A DNA stretch of 64,000 nucleotides from Canna indica (Eukaryota > Streptophyta > Magnoliopsida > Zingiberales > Cannaceae), in the NCBI GenBank assembly GCA_034359265.1, contig CP136890.1:34204501-34268500 (forward strand), given 5' to 3'. Both the position numbers and the translations under genes were made by a program. Below are positions 21,425 through 33,998 of this stretch, in pieces (within the stretch, counting starts at the first letter, position 1; each line of letters starts with the position of its first letter). The notes below the pieces were generated by a model. That model did no database searches, was not told the DNA's origin, and worked only from the letters and a program-made list of their open reading frames with translations.

Positions 21425-22537
21425 TTACGCTCGCTGTTAGCTGCATCTTCGTGGAAAGGCTTCAAGTAGCTAACATGAAATGTAGGATGAATCTTCATCC
21501 GCTCGGGTAGTGCCAAACGGTAGGCGACAGCTCCTACTCGTTTCACTACTTCGAATGGACCATCGTAGCGTTGGATCAGTCCCTTGTGCCATCGCTTACT
21601 GGTTACCTTCTTCCAAATCTGAGGAGTAAGTTTCAGCATCACTTTGTCTCCAACTTGGAATTCAAGCGGCCTCCTTCCTTGGTCAGCATACTTCTTCATA
21701 CGCCGAACCGCTTTAGCAAGACTGTCCCTTGCTTCTTCAATCATCTCCTGCTTGCTTACGGCATATCTGTAGGCAGCAGGACATGGGCCTTCATTTTTCT
21801 GCAGAGCTACCTCACTGGGAGTGAGCGGCTGATAGCCTAAGGCCAATTCAAAGGGGCTATAGCCGGTGGCTGAGGACCGGTGCAGATTGTAGCAGAACTG
21901 CGCCGAGTCTAAGAGTTCCAGCCAATTTCTTTGACTTGCTGTGCAGTAATGTCGCAAGTACTCTTCAAGCAATTGATTGATCCTTTCCGTCTGCCCATCA
22001 GTTTGTGGATGATTGGCAGTGGAAAACTTGAGTTCAGTACCCAGCAGCTTGAAAAGATGCACCCAGAAGCGACCAGTGAAACGACCGTCTCTGTCGCTTA
22101 CAATATCAGTGGGTAAGCCGAACAACTTCACCACCTGCTTGAAGAAATCTTCCGCAGCTCGCTCTGCAGTGCCAGCTTTTGCAAAGGGGCTGAAGATGGT
22201 GTATTTGGAGAACCTGTCCACCACCACCATCACAGCATCGAATCCCTTCACTTCTGGAAATCCGGTGATGAAGTCCATGGACAGGGACATCCATGGCTTC
22301 GTGGGGGTCGGCAGGGGTTGCAGCAGCCCCGCCTGGGCGCGCCGTTCGACCTTGTCCATTTGACAAGTCAGGCAGGTCCGAACGTAGAGCTCAACGTCCA
22401 CCTCCATCTTTGGCCAGTAATAGGTGCGCGCCATCAACGCCATAGTGCGTTCAACTCCCGGATGACCAGCCCACTGCGCATCATGGCACTCGCGCAGCAG
22501 TCGGGTTCGCAGCCCTCCTCCGTTGGGCACATAAACC
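21028..22537 (-). pseudogene. pol: Chromovirus pol, copy iii, 5'-truncated (integrase part)
   Basis: 503 residues open from the break at 22537. It begins just before the integrase zinc finger ([17 protein letters not shown]) and contains the HHCC motif, D,D35E core and C-terminal integrase. It leaves homology with copy ii at about NKI and continues for about 130 unrelated residues ending ITAGDIVKK. Gag, protease, reverse transcriptase and RNase H are missing. The right neighbour is CACTA DNA with no LTR in between. Confidence 0.9.
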
Positions 22538-24642
22538 AAGGTTTAATTTTTGTCTACTTATGATGCTGCTATAATAATTCAAGATTTTTATTATAGCTTG
22601 TTTGAGCAGATTTGGAGGAAGTTTTATACAGTGTTATTTAGTCTATATATCTGTCTTACATGTGAGTACTTTACTAATTTATTCATCTACCGACACTACA
22701 TTGATACCTCCAGCTAGGACCACATTCCCCTATAATTCCTTGAGCTTGGTTTTTTTCACCTGTTCAACTGCATCCCCACACGTCTCTTCCCCCTATTCGA
22801 AGGCTTCAACCCTAAAAAATCTCAACAGAATTAAGTGGCAAAGGAAGCAAAACCGAAGTCAACCTTTATGTCCACAAATAATTAAAAAAATAAATATAAA
22901 TCTTTCTTCCTTCTCCTCTTGTGCTTTAATTTTTATCCCTAGTTAGTTATAGAAACAGCAACCTATACGTGAAGTGTCTGCCCTCTCTGACCTACTGCAG
23001 TGTGCACAAATATATCCATCATTGTTTACCACTCACACATGTATTGATGTGTGCATAAATGACAACATCCAAAATCAAAGAGAATTGCCGAGTGTATTAT
23101 GTACGTAATGGAAATAACTAAAAAACTAGAGCAGTGTCCAACATATTTTTTTTAGTAAGCTAGTAATTGATTGGTTGATTACTTTTGCTATTTCTAATAC
23201 ACCTAGTATCCTGGATTGTGTACAACAAGGATGCTATATTCTATGTACGGTCTGATTAAAAATGTGGATTTCATAAACTATGGGATATGTAATTTTTTGC
23301 AGAGTCATTAAAAGTAACTGTTACGAATTATATAGGTGTGATGAGATCATTTGATATGTAATCTTTCTCAGGTATATCTTATATTGGACGAGTTTATTCT
23401 TGCGGGTGAGATTCAAGAAACTAGCAAAAAAGGTGAGTTTTCATTTGTTTGATCTTTTTCCTATTTAATGATGCTGTGTGGTGGTTGTCTTCCTTATATC
23501 TTTTCTATGGTTTTTAATGCACTATTGGTACTGTTTGATCTTCTGAAGAGAAAGAAAAACAAACGTTGTTCAGAAATGTGTTGAAATTGATGTTAAATAT
23601 GTTGTTGCATTTATTATTTTCTTGCTACTGTTTGTAGGTATCCTTATGCTGCTTAACAAGTAGGTGTCTTTCGTTGTAATTGACTAATTATTATTTGTTG
23701 TCTCAATTATAAGAAAGTCTTGAAGATTTTCCAATTTTGTAGCATAGTATGAATAGCTAAAGAAGTAAAAATTGTAAAACCAATGACAGCAGTTCTTATT
23801 TAATTGTGCCAAAATTAGGTTGGCTTTTGTCAAAAGTACCAAACTTCTTGATTCTTTTCTTCTTGTTATTTGAGAAGCAATAGATAAGAGTAGAAGTTTT
23901 CTTGTTATTTATCCAAATGCACGTATGACCTATCAAGTTTTCTTGGCTTATAAACTCCACTTGATATATGTTGAATATATATTTGCTAGCAGTTGCCTAT
24001 TGGTAGCATAGGATTCCTGAATTGCTATCAGTTTGCTAGCTAGTTAAAGTAAAGTTTATACCACCTTGGGTTGTTTAGTTATTGACACTAAATATATGGG
24101 CTTTGCTTGTGTACAGAGAATTAATTAACTATTCGTACTCCATTCTACACTATTAATGCATAATTTGTCCGTATAATTTTAGGATTGAAATTGAAAATAA
24201 TATTATGATTCGCGAGTTAATAAAATGACACGAACTTATCGACCGTTGGATCATAAATTTTTTTTACAATACCTTAGATCCGTTCGGAGATCGTATCGTT
24301 GTCTATAAGAAGTACAAAACTTATAGATTCTTTACGATTTCTGAATTGTCCTTGATCGGACAGTTTGGGATCAAAATTATTTTACTTGTAATTAAATTTT
24401 TTTTAAACATTCATTTCAGTTTGAAATTCTAGCAAATATCCCTTGTTCTCCACGTATGCGCCCAGATGATATGCATACTTGGAGAATTGTAGGGAAATGC
24501 TGCCGGAATTTCGACTGAAATTGAATGTTAAAAAGAATATTTAAATGCAAGTAGAATAATTTGATTCCCGAATGGAATAGGACCACCCCACCTATGAAGA
24601 TTTCTAAAGAAGTAATTATTGTGATATATCACGTACAGAATC
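22538..24642 (+). other. CACTA interior, non-coding
   Basis: AT-rich sequence between the gypsy block and the transposase. No recognisable gene or repeat. Probably leader intron or spacer of the CACTA element. Confidence 0.5.
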
Positions 24643-27600
24643 ATGACGGAAGATCGTAGTTGGATGTACCGTGGAGGTTTACATGAAGAATTCAAGAGCG
24701 ATGTTTTTGAACTTCGCATATTCAAATCCGCAATTTGTCAATGTTGACAAAATAAGATGTCCGTGTCGTCGACGTGTCAACTTATTTTTCCTAGACTGAC
24801 AGGCAGTGACATTGCACCTATACAGAAATGGTTTCATGAATCGTTACTATCGATGGATTTCACACGGGGAGTCATTCATAGGCATGTCATCGTATGAATT
24901 AGGAGGCCAGTCGTCTAATATTGGATCTTCATCCGCAACTCATACAACATCTGTTAAGCAGTAGTATCGAAATATGGTCTTGGATGCTCTGGGCGGTTGT
25001 GAATTCCAAAGGTTGCCAATGTCGCACATAGAATTAGGAGGTCAGTCGTCAAGTACTGAAGTGACAATGGATATGGAGTGTGAGCCACAAGTAGAATAGG
25101 AAATTCAAATGGAGTTACCAAATCCAAAAGCAGAACAGTTTTATGATTTAATGAAAGCTGCAGATGAACCATTGTATGAAGGTTGTGATGAATATTCAAA
25201 GTTGTCAATAATGACTCAAATGTTAAACATTAAGTCTGACTGGAACGTAACTGAGATAGCATATAATCGATTTTCTGAGATGTTTCAGAAAGCGTTTCCT
25301 AATGATAACAAACTGGAGGACAGTTTCTATAAGATGAAAAAAATGATGAAGAGACTTGATCTAGGGTATCAAAAAATTCATGCATGTCAGAACAACTGCA
25401 TTCTCTATTACCGTGAATACGCAGACTTGACCCAGTGTCCAACATGTGAACATCCGCGGTACAAAGAGAAATCTTCGAGTAGGCAGAAAGATATACCGTT
25501 TAAGATTCTTCGGTATTTCCCGATAATTCCCAGATTGAAGCGGTTGTTCATGTCTGAAAAAATAGCCCAACATATATATGACATGCTAAGAGTCGTAATC
25601 CGAATGTTATGACTCACCCATCTGACAGTGAAGCATGGAAACATCTTGATCGATGTTATCCATCATTTCTAAGTGATCCTAGAAATGTCAGACTAGGGTT
25701 ATGTACCGATGGGTTCAATCCATTCGGTCAATCATCCACTTCATATTCTGTTTGGCCGGTGCTCCTCATAGTCAACAATTTGCCGCCGTCGATATGCATG
25801 AAAGATGATTTCATATTTTTGAGTATGGTAATCCCAGGACCAAGGGGACCAAGAAAAGAATTGGATGTGTTCCTTTGACCGTTAATTGACGATTTAAAGA
25901 ACTTGTGGGACGACGGAGTCATCACTTATGATATTCATCAAAAAAGAAATTTCAACTTAAGGGCCGCATTGTTGTGGACAATTAGTGACTTCCCGGCATA
26001 TGCTATATATGTTGTCTGGTTGGAGCACACACGGGAGGCTTAGTTGTCCGTATTGTATGGAACGAACAAAAGCATTCAGTCTTCGGCATGGACGAAAGAT
26101 TTCATACTTTGACTGTCATCGTCAATTTTTGCCACTTGATCATCCATACCGAAGAAATAGAGAAAAATTCATGAGGGGCAGAGTGGAAAAAGACGGACCA
26201 CCTCCGCGTTTGTCTGGTAATCAAATGTTAGCTCGGGTTTCTATGTTATCGGATATCACATTCGGAGAGGTTGACAAAAGTAGTGGTTTCGGAGAAAGTC
26301 ACAATTAGGTCAAAAAAAGTATATTCTGGGAACTGCCTTATTGGAGCTCATTACTAGTTCGGCACAATTTGGATGTGATGCACATTAAAAAGAATGTGTT
26401 TGAGAACATTTTTAATACAATGATGGATTTTGCAGGAAAAACAAAAGATAATGTGAAGGCAAGAATGGACTTAAAAGTATATTGCAAACGTCCAGATTTA
26501 GATCTACAAGAGGTGAATGGCAAACAAGTAAAACCGAAAGCTTCTTATGTTCTCAGTAAGCAACAACAAAAAGATATTTGCTAGTGGATAAAAGATCTCA
26601 AATTACTAGATGGCTATGCATCTAATTTAGCTCGATGCGTCAATGTAGACGAAGGTAAAATATCAAGAATGAAAAGTCATGACTGTCATGTGTTCATGCA
26701 CAGACTACTCCCTATTGCATTTCACAATATTTTACCAAACAAAATTTGGGGTCCGTTAATCGAGCTTAGTTTGTTCTTCAGAGATATCTGCGCCAATGCC
26801 CTCCGTATCGAAGATATGGAAAAGCTAGAAAAAAACATTGTAGAAATTCTTTGCAAATTAGAGTAGATATTTTCACCTGGATTTTTTGATTTGATGGAGC
26901 ATCTACAGTTTCACTTAGCATACAAGGCAAGAGTTGGTGGTCTGGTTCAGTATCGGTGGATGTATTTATTCGAGATGTATATGCAGAGGTTAAAAGGAAA
27001 ATAAAAAATTTAGCTACGGTGGAAGGTTCAATAAGTGAAGCTTATATAATTCAGGAAATATCAACTTTTTGTTCTTTCTATTTCGAGTCCAATGTGCACA
27101 CAAGGTTGACTCGTCTTCCCCGAAATGATGATGGGGGAAATGTGAACGCTATAGATTGTCTACCAATATTTTGTTTTCTTAGTCGTGGTTTGGGCTCACG
27201 TCCACCGAGATATTTAACTGAAGATGAGTACCATCTTGCACAATTATATGTACTGATGAATTGCCCTGAGGTTGATCCTTTCATTCAAAAATTTGACACG
27301 GAAGTTCGTACACAAACACCGAATATATCCGAGGAAGAATTACAAGATAAACGTAGCACAAAATTTCCAAATTGGTTCAAAACTTAGTCGAGTGAACATA
27401 TACAAGAAATAGACAACAAATTACTCGAGTTAGCATGTGGACCGTCACGACTAGTCTTATGCTATAATAGATACTTTGTGAATGGATATAAATTTCATAC
27501 AAAGGAGTACTCAACCACAAAGAAGACAATGAATGCTATTGTTTGCGTTGAAGGCTTCACTTGGATTGATTGTGATTGTGATTTCTACGCACTGCTTGAG

Positions 27601-28116
27601 AAAGTACTTGAGCTTCAATATGTTGGGTGCAAAAAAGTAGTGATATTCAAATGTCATTGGTTTGACACACCATCTTGAGGGAGTCAAATTCATCCAAAGT
27701 ATAAGCTTGTTGACGTTAATTTCAAATCAAATTTAGCGTCGAACGAGTCTTTTATTTTGGCATCACAAGCGCAACAAGTATATTACACAAAATATCCAGA
27801 CATACGAAGAGATAGATCAGAATGGCGGGCAGTGTGTAAGACTAAGACACGACTGAGGATTGATCCAATGGCAGTGGATAATGATACTACAAGATTTGTA
27901 TTAGGTGATTTTTATCAAGAGGATGATCCTCAAGTAGTTGAAGTTGCGAATCAAACACTTGAAGATGAAAATTTAGTCGTTGCACAAGGTCTGGCTAAAG
28001 AAAGTGTTGATGTTGAACCAGATGATGCAGAAGATGAGAATAGTTGTGAAGATGAAGAGACAAGTGAAGAAGAAAACGACTCAATCGATTATTATTTAGA
28101 TGATATCGATTATTAA
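24643..28116 (+). pseudogene. TNPD: CACTA TNPD-type transposase, several stops and frameshifts
   Basis: The transposase cuts and joins CACTA ends. Recognised in order: the N-terminal transposase-associated domain (24643-24800: DRSWMYRGGL, then in another frame FAYSNPQFVN...IRCPC). Then the TNP2 core (25109-26310: EQFYDLMKAADEPLYEGC, LGYQKIHACQNNCILY, FKILRYFPIIPRLKRLF, HPSDSEAWKHLD, GFNPFGQ, MKDDFIFLSMVIPGP, LSCPYCM). Then HNLDVMHIKKNVFENIFNTM (26360) and MKSHDCHVFMHRLLPIAF (26670). Then a DUF4218-like part (26880-27150: FFDLMEHL, RVGGLVQYRWMYLFE, GSISEAYIIQEISTFC), a DUF4216-like part (27480-27860) and an acidic C-terminus. Breaks include a frame change after 24700, one near 25605, a stop at 25879, a frame change near 26000, and TAG at 26582 and 26863. 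Not functional as read. Confidence 0.93.
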
Positions 28117-28204
28117 TGTGTAATATATATATTTTTTTCATCTTTTTCTATTAATTTATATTATATTATTGGTTGACATCACTAATCAACATTTATATAT
28201 GTAG

Positions 28205-31200
28205 ATGTCGTGTGCCTGTTCTAGGGTTCATCGCATAGGTTTATCTAGGCCGCCGCCGCCGCTCGCAACACCACCACCACCACCACCAGCCGTGGCAGAT
28301 GTTGTACCACCACCACCTGCACCACCTGTGGTAGATGTTGTACCACCACCAGCTCGAGGTCGTCGTAGGCCTCGTGGGCCTAATCGGGTGGGGGAGAGGG
28401 GGGGGGGGGTGATGCACCTTCATCGTCTGACCAGCGTCGGCGGATATCGCTGAATGGTTTAAAGTAAGTAAACTAATTTATTTATTATAATTATTAATAA
28501 TTAATTATTACTTATAATGTTATTATACTTGAGTTGTAGATTTGAGCAGGATGATGTCGCCCGCACCATGACCGTTATGCTTAAGAGTTTCTTCCATGAG
28601 CCGTGGACTTCATGGACCAGGGTGTCGAACCATTATCATAATTTATTATGGAATGAGTTCGAGGTACGTAGTTCAAGTTACTTTGATTTAATGAATGTTG
28701 ATTCAAATGGTGTGTTTGAATCTTTGTTCTTAATTCATGAACTTGTAGCATTTATCTTCTTCCACATTCGATCTGCCAGTTTTTTCCATCACCATATAGT
28801 ATTTATCTTCAATTCGAAAACTAACTTGCCAAATACTTATAGAATTAATATACATCAATATAAATACTGTAGCAGTAAATAATGTAGCAATAAATACTAC
28901 AAATGGAGAAAGAAAAAAACTGTAGCAGTAAATACTGCTACGTAATAGAGAGAATGATACACCACTCATAATTATAACGTACACCTGCTTGATTACCATC
29001 TTGTATTGCACAGGGATTTGGTAGTGAGATTTTAGATTGATTCACTTTTAACACTTTGAGAAATAAACATTGAGAGATTAAGTGAGAAGTTTAGCATAAT
29101 GGAGTGCTGCCTGAGTTCCTATCAGAATAATTAATTGCCAAATGCTATTATTAATCTTCAATTTAAAAACTAACTTGATACTATTATTAATACTATTATT
29201 AATCTTCAATTATTAATACTATTATTAATCTTCAACAAATCTTGCTGGGTTGTGAAAACTCTTAGAAATCATTGAGGCAGATTTGGTTCCATAACTAACA
29301 AATCTGCAACTTTTTGCAAGCAACTGCAAAGAAAACGAATGCCCAATTCAACAGCTGGCTTGGAGATAAGTCTGCCATGCACCATTGATTTTGTCCTATT
29401 CACCTGCATAATTATTCAAAATAAGCCAAAAAATGTGTGATGTCACTGAAGATATCAGAAAAGAGTTTAGATGACTGAAGAGAACTTACACTTCCTTTGT
29501 ACACTGATATGACAAAATGTTTAGAGTTACCAATGGTCATAGGCAAGTTTGCCAAGCGCATATACATAAACATTCTTTCAGCTACTTCTTTAGATGTCTT
29601 CCAGTCACAATGATCCCATAACTCTGCTCCAATCTCCTCTTGCATGTACTTTTCTTATGTCAAACATGCTGACATAAACTAAGTAAGAAATTTGAGAGCT
29701 CCAGAAATGGACCAGATGTAATCTCATGACCCTCCAGCTTTCCTTCTAGATGATAGTAAAGATCACTGATTATGAGGGTAGTTAGTTCCTTTTCCTCACT
29801 GCAAATATGGATGCACTTGAGTACTGATATATAGGATGAGTAGGTTCAAGTTGAAAGAAGAGTTACATCATGAAAGAAAATTTAACCATCTGACACAATG
29901 GAATAGCCAGAGTAATGCACAAGTAACATGAGTTATTAATTTCCTATATCCTGGACAATTGAAATTTGGAGACACTATGAAAATTGTAAGAGATCTATGA
30001 GTTCACCATATAAATATTTGTAAGTTTTTACTTAATAGCTGGCTTAAGTACAAGAGCAAGATGTGATTGGGTATTTCTGGATATCAAAAATTGCAATGTT
30101 CATATATAATAGTATCAGAAACATGAACCATCCTTGTAATTGCTAATCAGGTGGAAGCATATTAAATTGATGAAGTCTTATAATTTCTAATCAGAAATCA
30201 TTGGAGAATGTGTACAAACATAACCAGTGATAACAACAAGAGCAGAAACATAATCTGACTCATGCTGCCTTAGCAGCTTCTAGTTTTGACAACCAGTGGT
30301 GTTAAGTTCAGTACGTGAATATAAAGAGACCTAGACAGTTTTTTGTTGAAAAAATTGAGTCAGCAGTATCTGCTCTGGTAAAAATTGACAACACTAAACA
30401 AAATGTTGATACACATCATTAATTACTTAGCAATTCTGGAAAGACAAAAAAATGATTCAGAAATAAGGCACATGGATCAAACTAATAGTTAAATATCTGA
30501 ATGGTGCTGAAGTTACCTTATTAGCCTTAGAAAAATTAATGAAACTTGCTTTACTGAAACTTGATATGTGCAGAAGCTTTACTGAAACATGCTTTCTTTC
30601 ATCTGCATGCTTAATGTTGATGGATTTTATGAATATGAATTAGCTTCACTTGTTAATTTCTTTTAGCAGGTAACAAATTGCAGTGAATTAGCTTCACTTG
30701 AATGTTTTAAGACAAAACTCATTTCTCATTTCATTTTTGGTTATGTTTTTCATTAATCTATACTGATGCATTATCAGTGGAGATTCTTTTAGTGACTAAT
30801 TAGCTTCACAAGTTAATGAATTAGTACTCTCTTTGTTGTCCGATGTTTCTAAGCATTTATGTGAAACAATCTGTGTCCTTTAATTATTGGATACTTTAAT
30901 TAGCTTCACAATGAATGAGTATTGCAGCCCAACCTTTTTTTGATAAAACTATCTAATCATTTAATTTCTTATCCTTCGGGCATGCCTTGTAATGAGAATA
31001 TCCATTAATTTCTCAAATATGTGTCCCTTCAGTGGAAATAGAACATAGATTTTCTGCTCTTTCTCATCTTACAGTATCTACTTTTGTTCTTAGCTTACAG
31101 TTCCCAGCTTACAAGTATCTATTCAATATCTATTTTAGAATATATTTGAGTTTAGTGTTCAATATCTACTTCTCGTGAACTCGTGAACTTGTATTAATAT

Positions 31201-32274
31201 TTTCTTTTTGTAGGCCCGATACACCTGGGATCTTGCCATTCAGGTTCAGGTGGAGGATGCTTTGGAAGCTTACAATAAGAAGCTTTTCAAGGATATCCTC
31301 CACCATGCGCGGAATGAGGCGCGAGCAAATCTAGGCGGTAATCGGGATACGCCTATGGATGCGCTGAAGGGAAATGAGTCCAACTGGATAACGAGCCACG
31401 TATGAGATCGACTATGCGACATCTGGGCGTCCAAGGAGTGGAAGGGTGCCTCCCGAACGGCGCACCGGAACCGAATGACGCTAGTTGAGGGATCCGTGGC
31501 CCGACATACCGGTGGGTCCATCCCATTTATTAGTCACGAGCGTCGCATGGTAAGTAATTTAATAATAGTTTTTATTATTTATTATAGAAAAACTAATTAT
31601 ATTTATTTTATTGCAGGGGGCGCAAGACGAGCAGGGGACGCTCATTCCAGCTGATCCTTTGAGGGTCTTCGAGGAGACACATAGATATAGACATGGTCCT
31701 CGCCGGGGTGAGTTCATCAGCGGGAGGCCGGAGACAATCCTGGTAAGTTAATATTTAATAAAGTTTATATTTAAAAAAAATTATAGTAGTTCAATTATGT
31801 AAAATTAATTTAATTAATCAATCTTTAAATGCCATGTATACTGAGTTGGTGACCCAGCTTGATGTTGACGCATGGATGCAAGTGACAGGAGTCAACCACG
31901 GCCGTGTATCTAGCATTGGCACAACGGCCCACACACGGACGTTGTTGCAGCCACATAGTGCAGGGTCGTCTGCCGTCACCTCTTCCACCGCTAGTCCATC
32001 AACATCACATGCGGGGCGGGATCGATTTGCAGCCTTAGATGCTTCGCACGCAAAATTTCAGGCTTCTCATACAACCTTAGAAGCTTCTCATGCACGCCTC
32101 ATCAGTGAGGTGGCCGCTATGAGGGAGTACATGGCACGTATTGCCTCTTCCATGCCTGGTGCACCAGCCCCTCCTCCTCCCCCATCATTCAACGTGACGC
32201 CAGCTGATGCCGTCCCGACGCAGCCCCTCTCCTCGCCGCATCCATCGCCGCCACATGATGCGCTTCATGATTGA
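28205..32274 (+). pseudogene. CACTA second gene (transposase_24 / TNPA-like position), five exons, lightly broken
   Basis: Model: exon 1 28205-28463 (Pro-rich, PPPPPP and VVPPP runs, donor GTAAGT); exon 2 28540-28663 (FEQDDVARTMTVMLKSFFHE, donor GTACGT); exon 3 31214-31549 (ARYTWDLAIQVQ, HERRM, donor GTAAGT); exon 4 31617-31742; exon 5 about 31852-32274 (ending SPPHDALHD, with a helical ASHAKFQASHTTLEASHARL run). Content recalls the plant transposase_24 family encoded by CACTA elements. Damage: a run of ten G at about 28401 shifts the frame of exon 1, and TGA at about 31403 interrupts exon 3. Intron 2 is 2.55 kb and contains a captured fragment on the opposite strand. Confidence 0.72.
29235..29798 (-). 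pseudogene. Captured host-gene fragment, three exon-like blocks; resembles nucleoporin NUP205
   Basis: On the minus strand, inside intron 2 of the CACTA gene. Block a, 29798-29662, follows a TTTGCAG acceptor: EEKELTTLIISDLYYHLEGK then LEGHEITSGPFLELSNFLLSL. Block b, 29652-29490: EIGAELWDHCDWKTSKEVAE, then RMFMYMRLANLP...ISVYKGS, followed by a GTAAGT donor. Block c, 29403 to about 29235, follows a TGCAG acceptor: LGIRFLCSCLQKVADLLVME, then a TGA. Conserved splice signals and coding-like blocks mark it as an old gene copy. The similarity to the C-terminal part of plant NUP205 (inner-ring nuclear pore protein) is from memory. A stop and shift lie between blocks a and b. Confidence 0.5.
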
Positions 32275-32534
32275 TGTACTTTATTTTCTATTTTGATGTA
32301 AACATGTTTTGATACAATGTAAATATAGCATTTTGATATAAATATGTATAAACATTATAATTTGACGTACGTCTTGAATATTCCCTCGTTGTGGCAGCAT
32401 TTTGATATAATTTGATATCTTGTATATTCTCTCGTTGTGGCATTGCATTTTGATATAATTTGATGTTAAATGTAAACATGCATTTTTTTTTAAAAAAAAA
32501 TTATTATAAATTATTATTTTTAAAAAATACACAT
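32275..32534 (+). other. CACTA 3' region with short internal repeats
   Basis: AT-rich sequence after the second gene. A unit with 'tattc(c/t)ctcgttgtggca' and 'gcattttgatataatttga' occurs two to three times. No gene. Confidence 0.5.
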
Positions 32535-32948
32535 TTGCGAAGGCTCTGCGACTGCTATCCCCGTCGCAAAAGGTATATTGAACTAGTCACCAAAAGTGGT
32601 TGCAGTTACAATTGCGACCGTTATGCGACGGCAAACGGTCGCATCACCGTCGCAGATATAATATTTTGTGATGGGTATAGCGATCGCCATGTCGTCGCCG
32701 ATATAATATTTGCGATGGTCAAATAAGGTCGCAGATATTATGTGACCACAGTCTGCAACCGCTGTATACAGTCACACATCGGTCGCATAATGCTCTCATT
32801 TGCGACCGCTGCTTCTGACGTCGTAGGTTTTCTGCGATGATATCTTTTGCTACTGCTCTTTGCGACCGCGTCCGACCGTCGCAGAAGATCTTTAGCGATC
32901 GTTTTGCGACGGTATCGTCCGTCGCAGTTATCCCATTTTTTAGTAGTG
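32535..32948. repeat. CACTA right subterminal repeats and terminal inverted repeat
   Basis: Many GCGACCG, CCGTCGCA and TGCGACGG words in both orientations, ending TTTTTTAGTAGTG, the inverse of the left end. Confidence 0.88.
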
Positions 32949-33624
32949 CATGTGATTGTGATTGTGCATGAGATTGATAGATGTCCGGGCCGAGAAGCGC
33001 GCGCTAGCATGTTAAGTTGGTGCCCGACTCGACAAGTATGATATTAGGTCGAAAGATTTTGTCAGTGGGCCACATTGACGACAGACCCGAGTGACATTTG
33101 GTTGGAGGGCTATTCCCAACCAGAGGGGGCACCGGAGCTAGTAGTCCATCCTAGTTCAGAGGGCCTGAGCGGGAAGCTCGCTAGATGGATATTCTAGTGA
33201 TCGACTCGCATGCTTACCATGCATGTTTATGGTTGTTTTGGGGCCGACGTAGGCCGTGTGGATATAGTACGTCTACGCACGAGTTGGACGATGGATGAGC
33301 CTAATGTATGTTTTGAGATGTTATGACTACTTATGATGTATATAACTATGTTTGTGTTATTCTTGATGTTATGATTTGACATTGAGTTAGTTCAATACAT
33401 GTAAGGCTAGCGTGTTTAGATTGTTCATAAATCTTGGGTAAAAAAAAAAGAAAAAAAGAAAAAAAAAGAGTGGACAAAGAAGATGTCGTAGGGAGTTAGA
33501 GATACAATCGTGGTGCCAAGTGTGACAGAGGTTAAGTGGCACGCAATATGCGCAGTTGATGTGATTTGATGAATCTATAGCTTACCCTAAAATTCGATGA
33601 TGAATTTTGTTTAAGGGGGAAGAT
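32949..33624 (+). other. Right interior of the LARD-like element, with PPT
   Basis: Continues the interior after the CACTA insertion. Contains LTR-like DNA, including a hairpin TGGTTGG/CCAACCA (33099-33122) and an A-rich run (33438-33470). The end reads ...attcgatgatgaattttg and then the purine tract AAGGGGGAAGAT (33613-33624). This arrangement is typical just before the 3' LTR of Del/Tekay elements. Confidence 0.65.
33612..33624 (+). other. Polypurine tract of the LARD-like element
   Basis: TAAGGGGGAAGAT, immediately before the LTR start TGTAATACCC. Confidence 0.8.
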
Positions 33625-33998
33625 TGTAATACCCGCAAATAAATAAATTATTTATTTTGGCTTCAGCGGGAGAGTAGGGATGTGCATCGGAGCGGGCCGA
33701 GAAATAGCCAGAGGGCGTGATTAGTGATATGACCTTTACGCGCGAGGAAAATTAGTTTATCTAAGTTGGGATGGAAGGTTGGGTTCGAGTCGAGTCCGAG
33801 TATAAGTCGAGTTTTGATTCACTAAAGTCAAGAGGGGCATTATGGTAATTTTGAGAAAAAAAATAAAAATAAATGATACCTTGGATGCCATACGGCTCAA
33901 AAGAGAAGCCAAGCACTCCCCAGGCGAGAGAAGGGGAGGGCGCAACTTTGTGGCCAGAGTTCTCAAGATCGCATGAGCCGATCGTCGTGAAACTTAAG

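Larger units (their letters stand above)
7283..22537 (-). mobile_element. Chromovirus (Ty3/gypsy) mosaic: three related minus-strand copies plus LTR debris
   Basis: From left to right: copy i (pol with 34 nt of 3' LTR), LTR-like debris with a large palindrome, the complete copy ii, and 5'-truncated copy iii, which shares an LTR with copy ii. The coding parts are almost identical between copies. Neither outer edge has a complete LTR. The left edge keeps only the first 34 nt of an LTR (7283-7316), and the right edge breaks inside pol at 22537. No target duplication is seen. Confidence 0.85.
5977..32948 (+). mobile_element. CACTA (En/Spm) DNA transposon, about 27 kb including a nested gypsy block
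   Basis: Begins CACTACTAAAAAA and ends with its inverted copy (TTTTTTAGTAGTG at 32936-32948). Both ends carry dense GCGACGG/CCGTCGC-type subterminal repeats. Inside on the plus strand are a TNPD-type transposase and a second multi-exon gene, the normal two-gene make-up of autonomous plant CACTA elements. Flanking trinucleotides are ctt and cat, so the 3-bp target duplication matches at 2 of 3. Without the gypsy insertion the length is about 11.7 kb, normal for the family. Confidence 0.92.

Noticed and set aside
28241..28423. Trp-rich minus-strand open frame
   Set aside because: Shadow of the CCA/CCG triplet repeat that encodes the Pro-rich exon on the plus strand.
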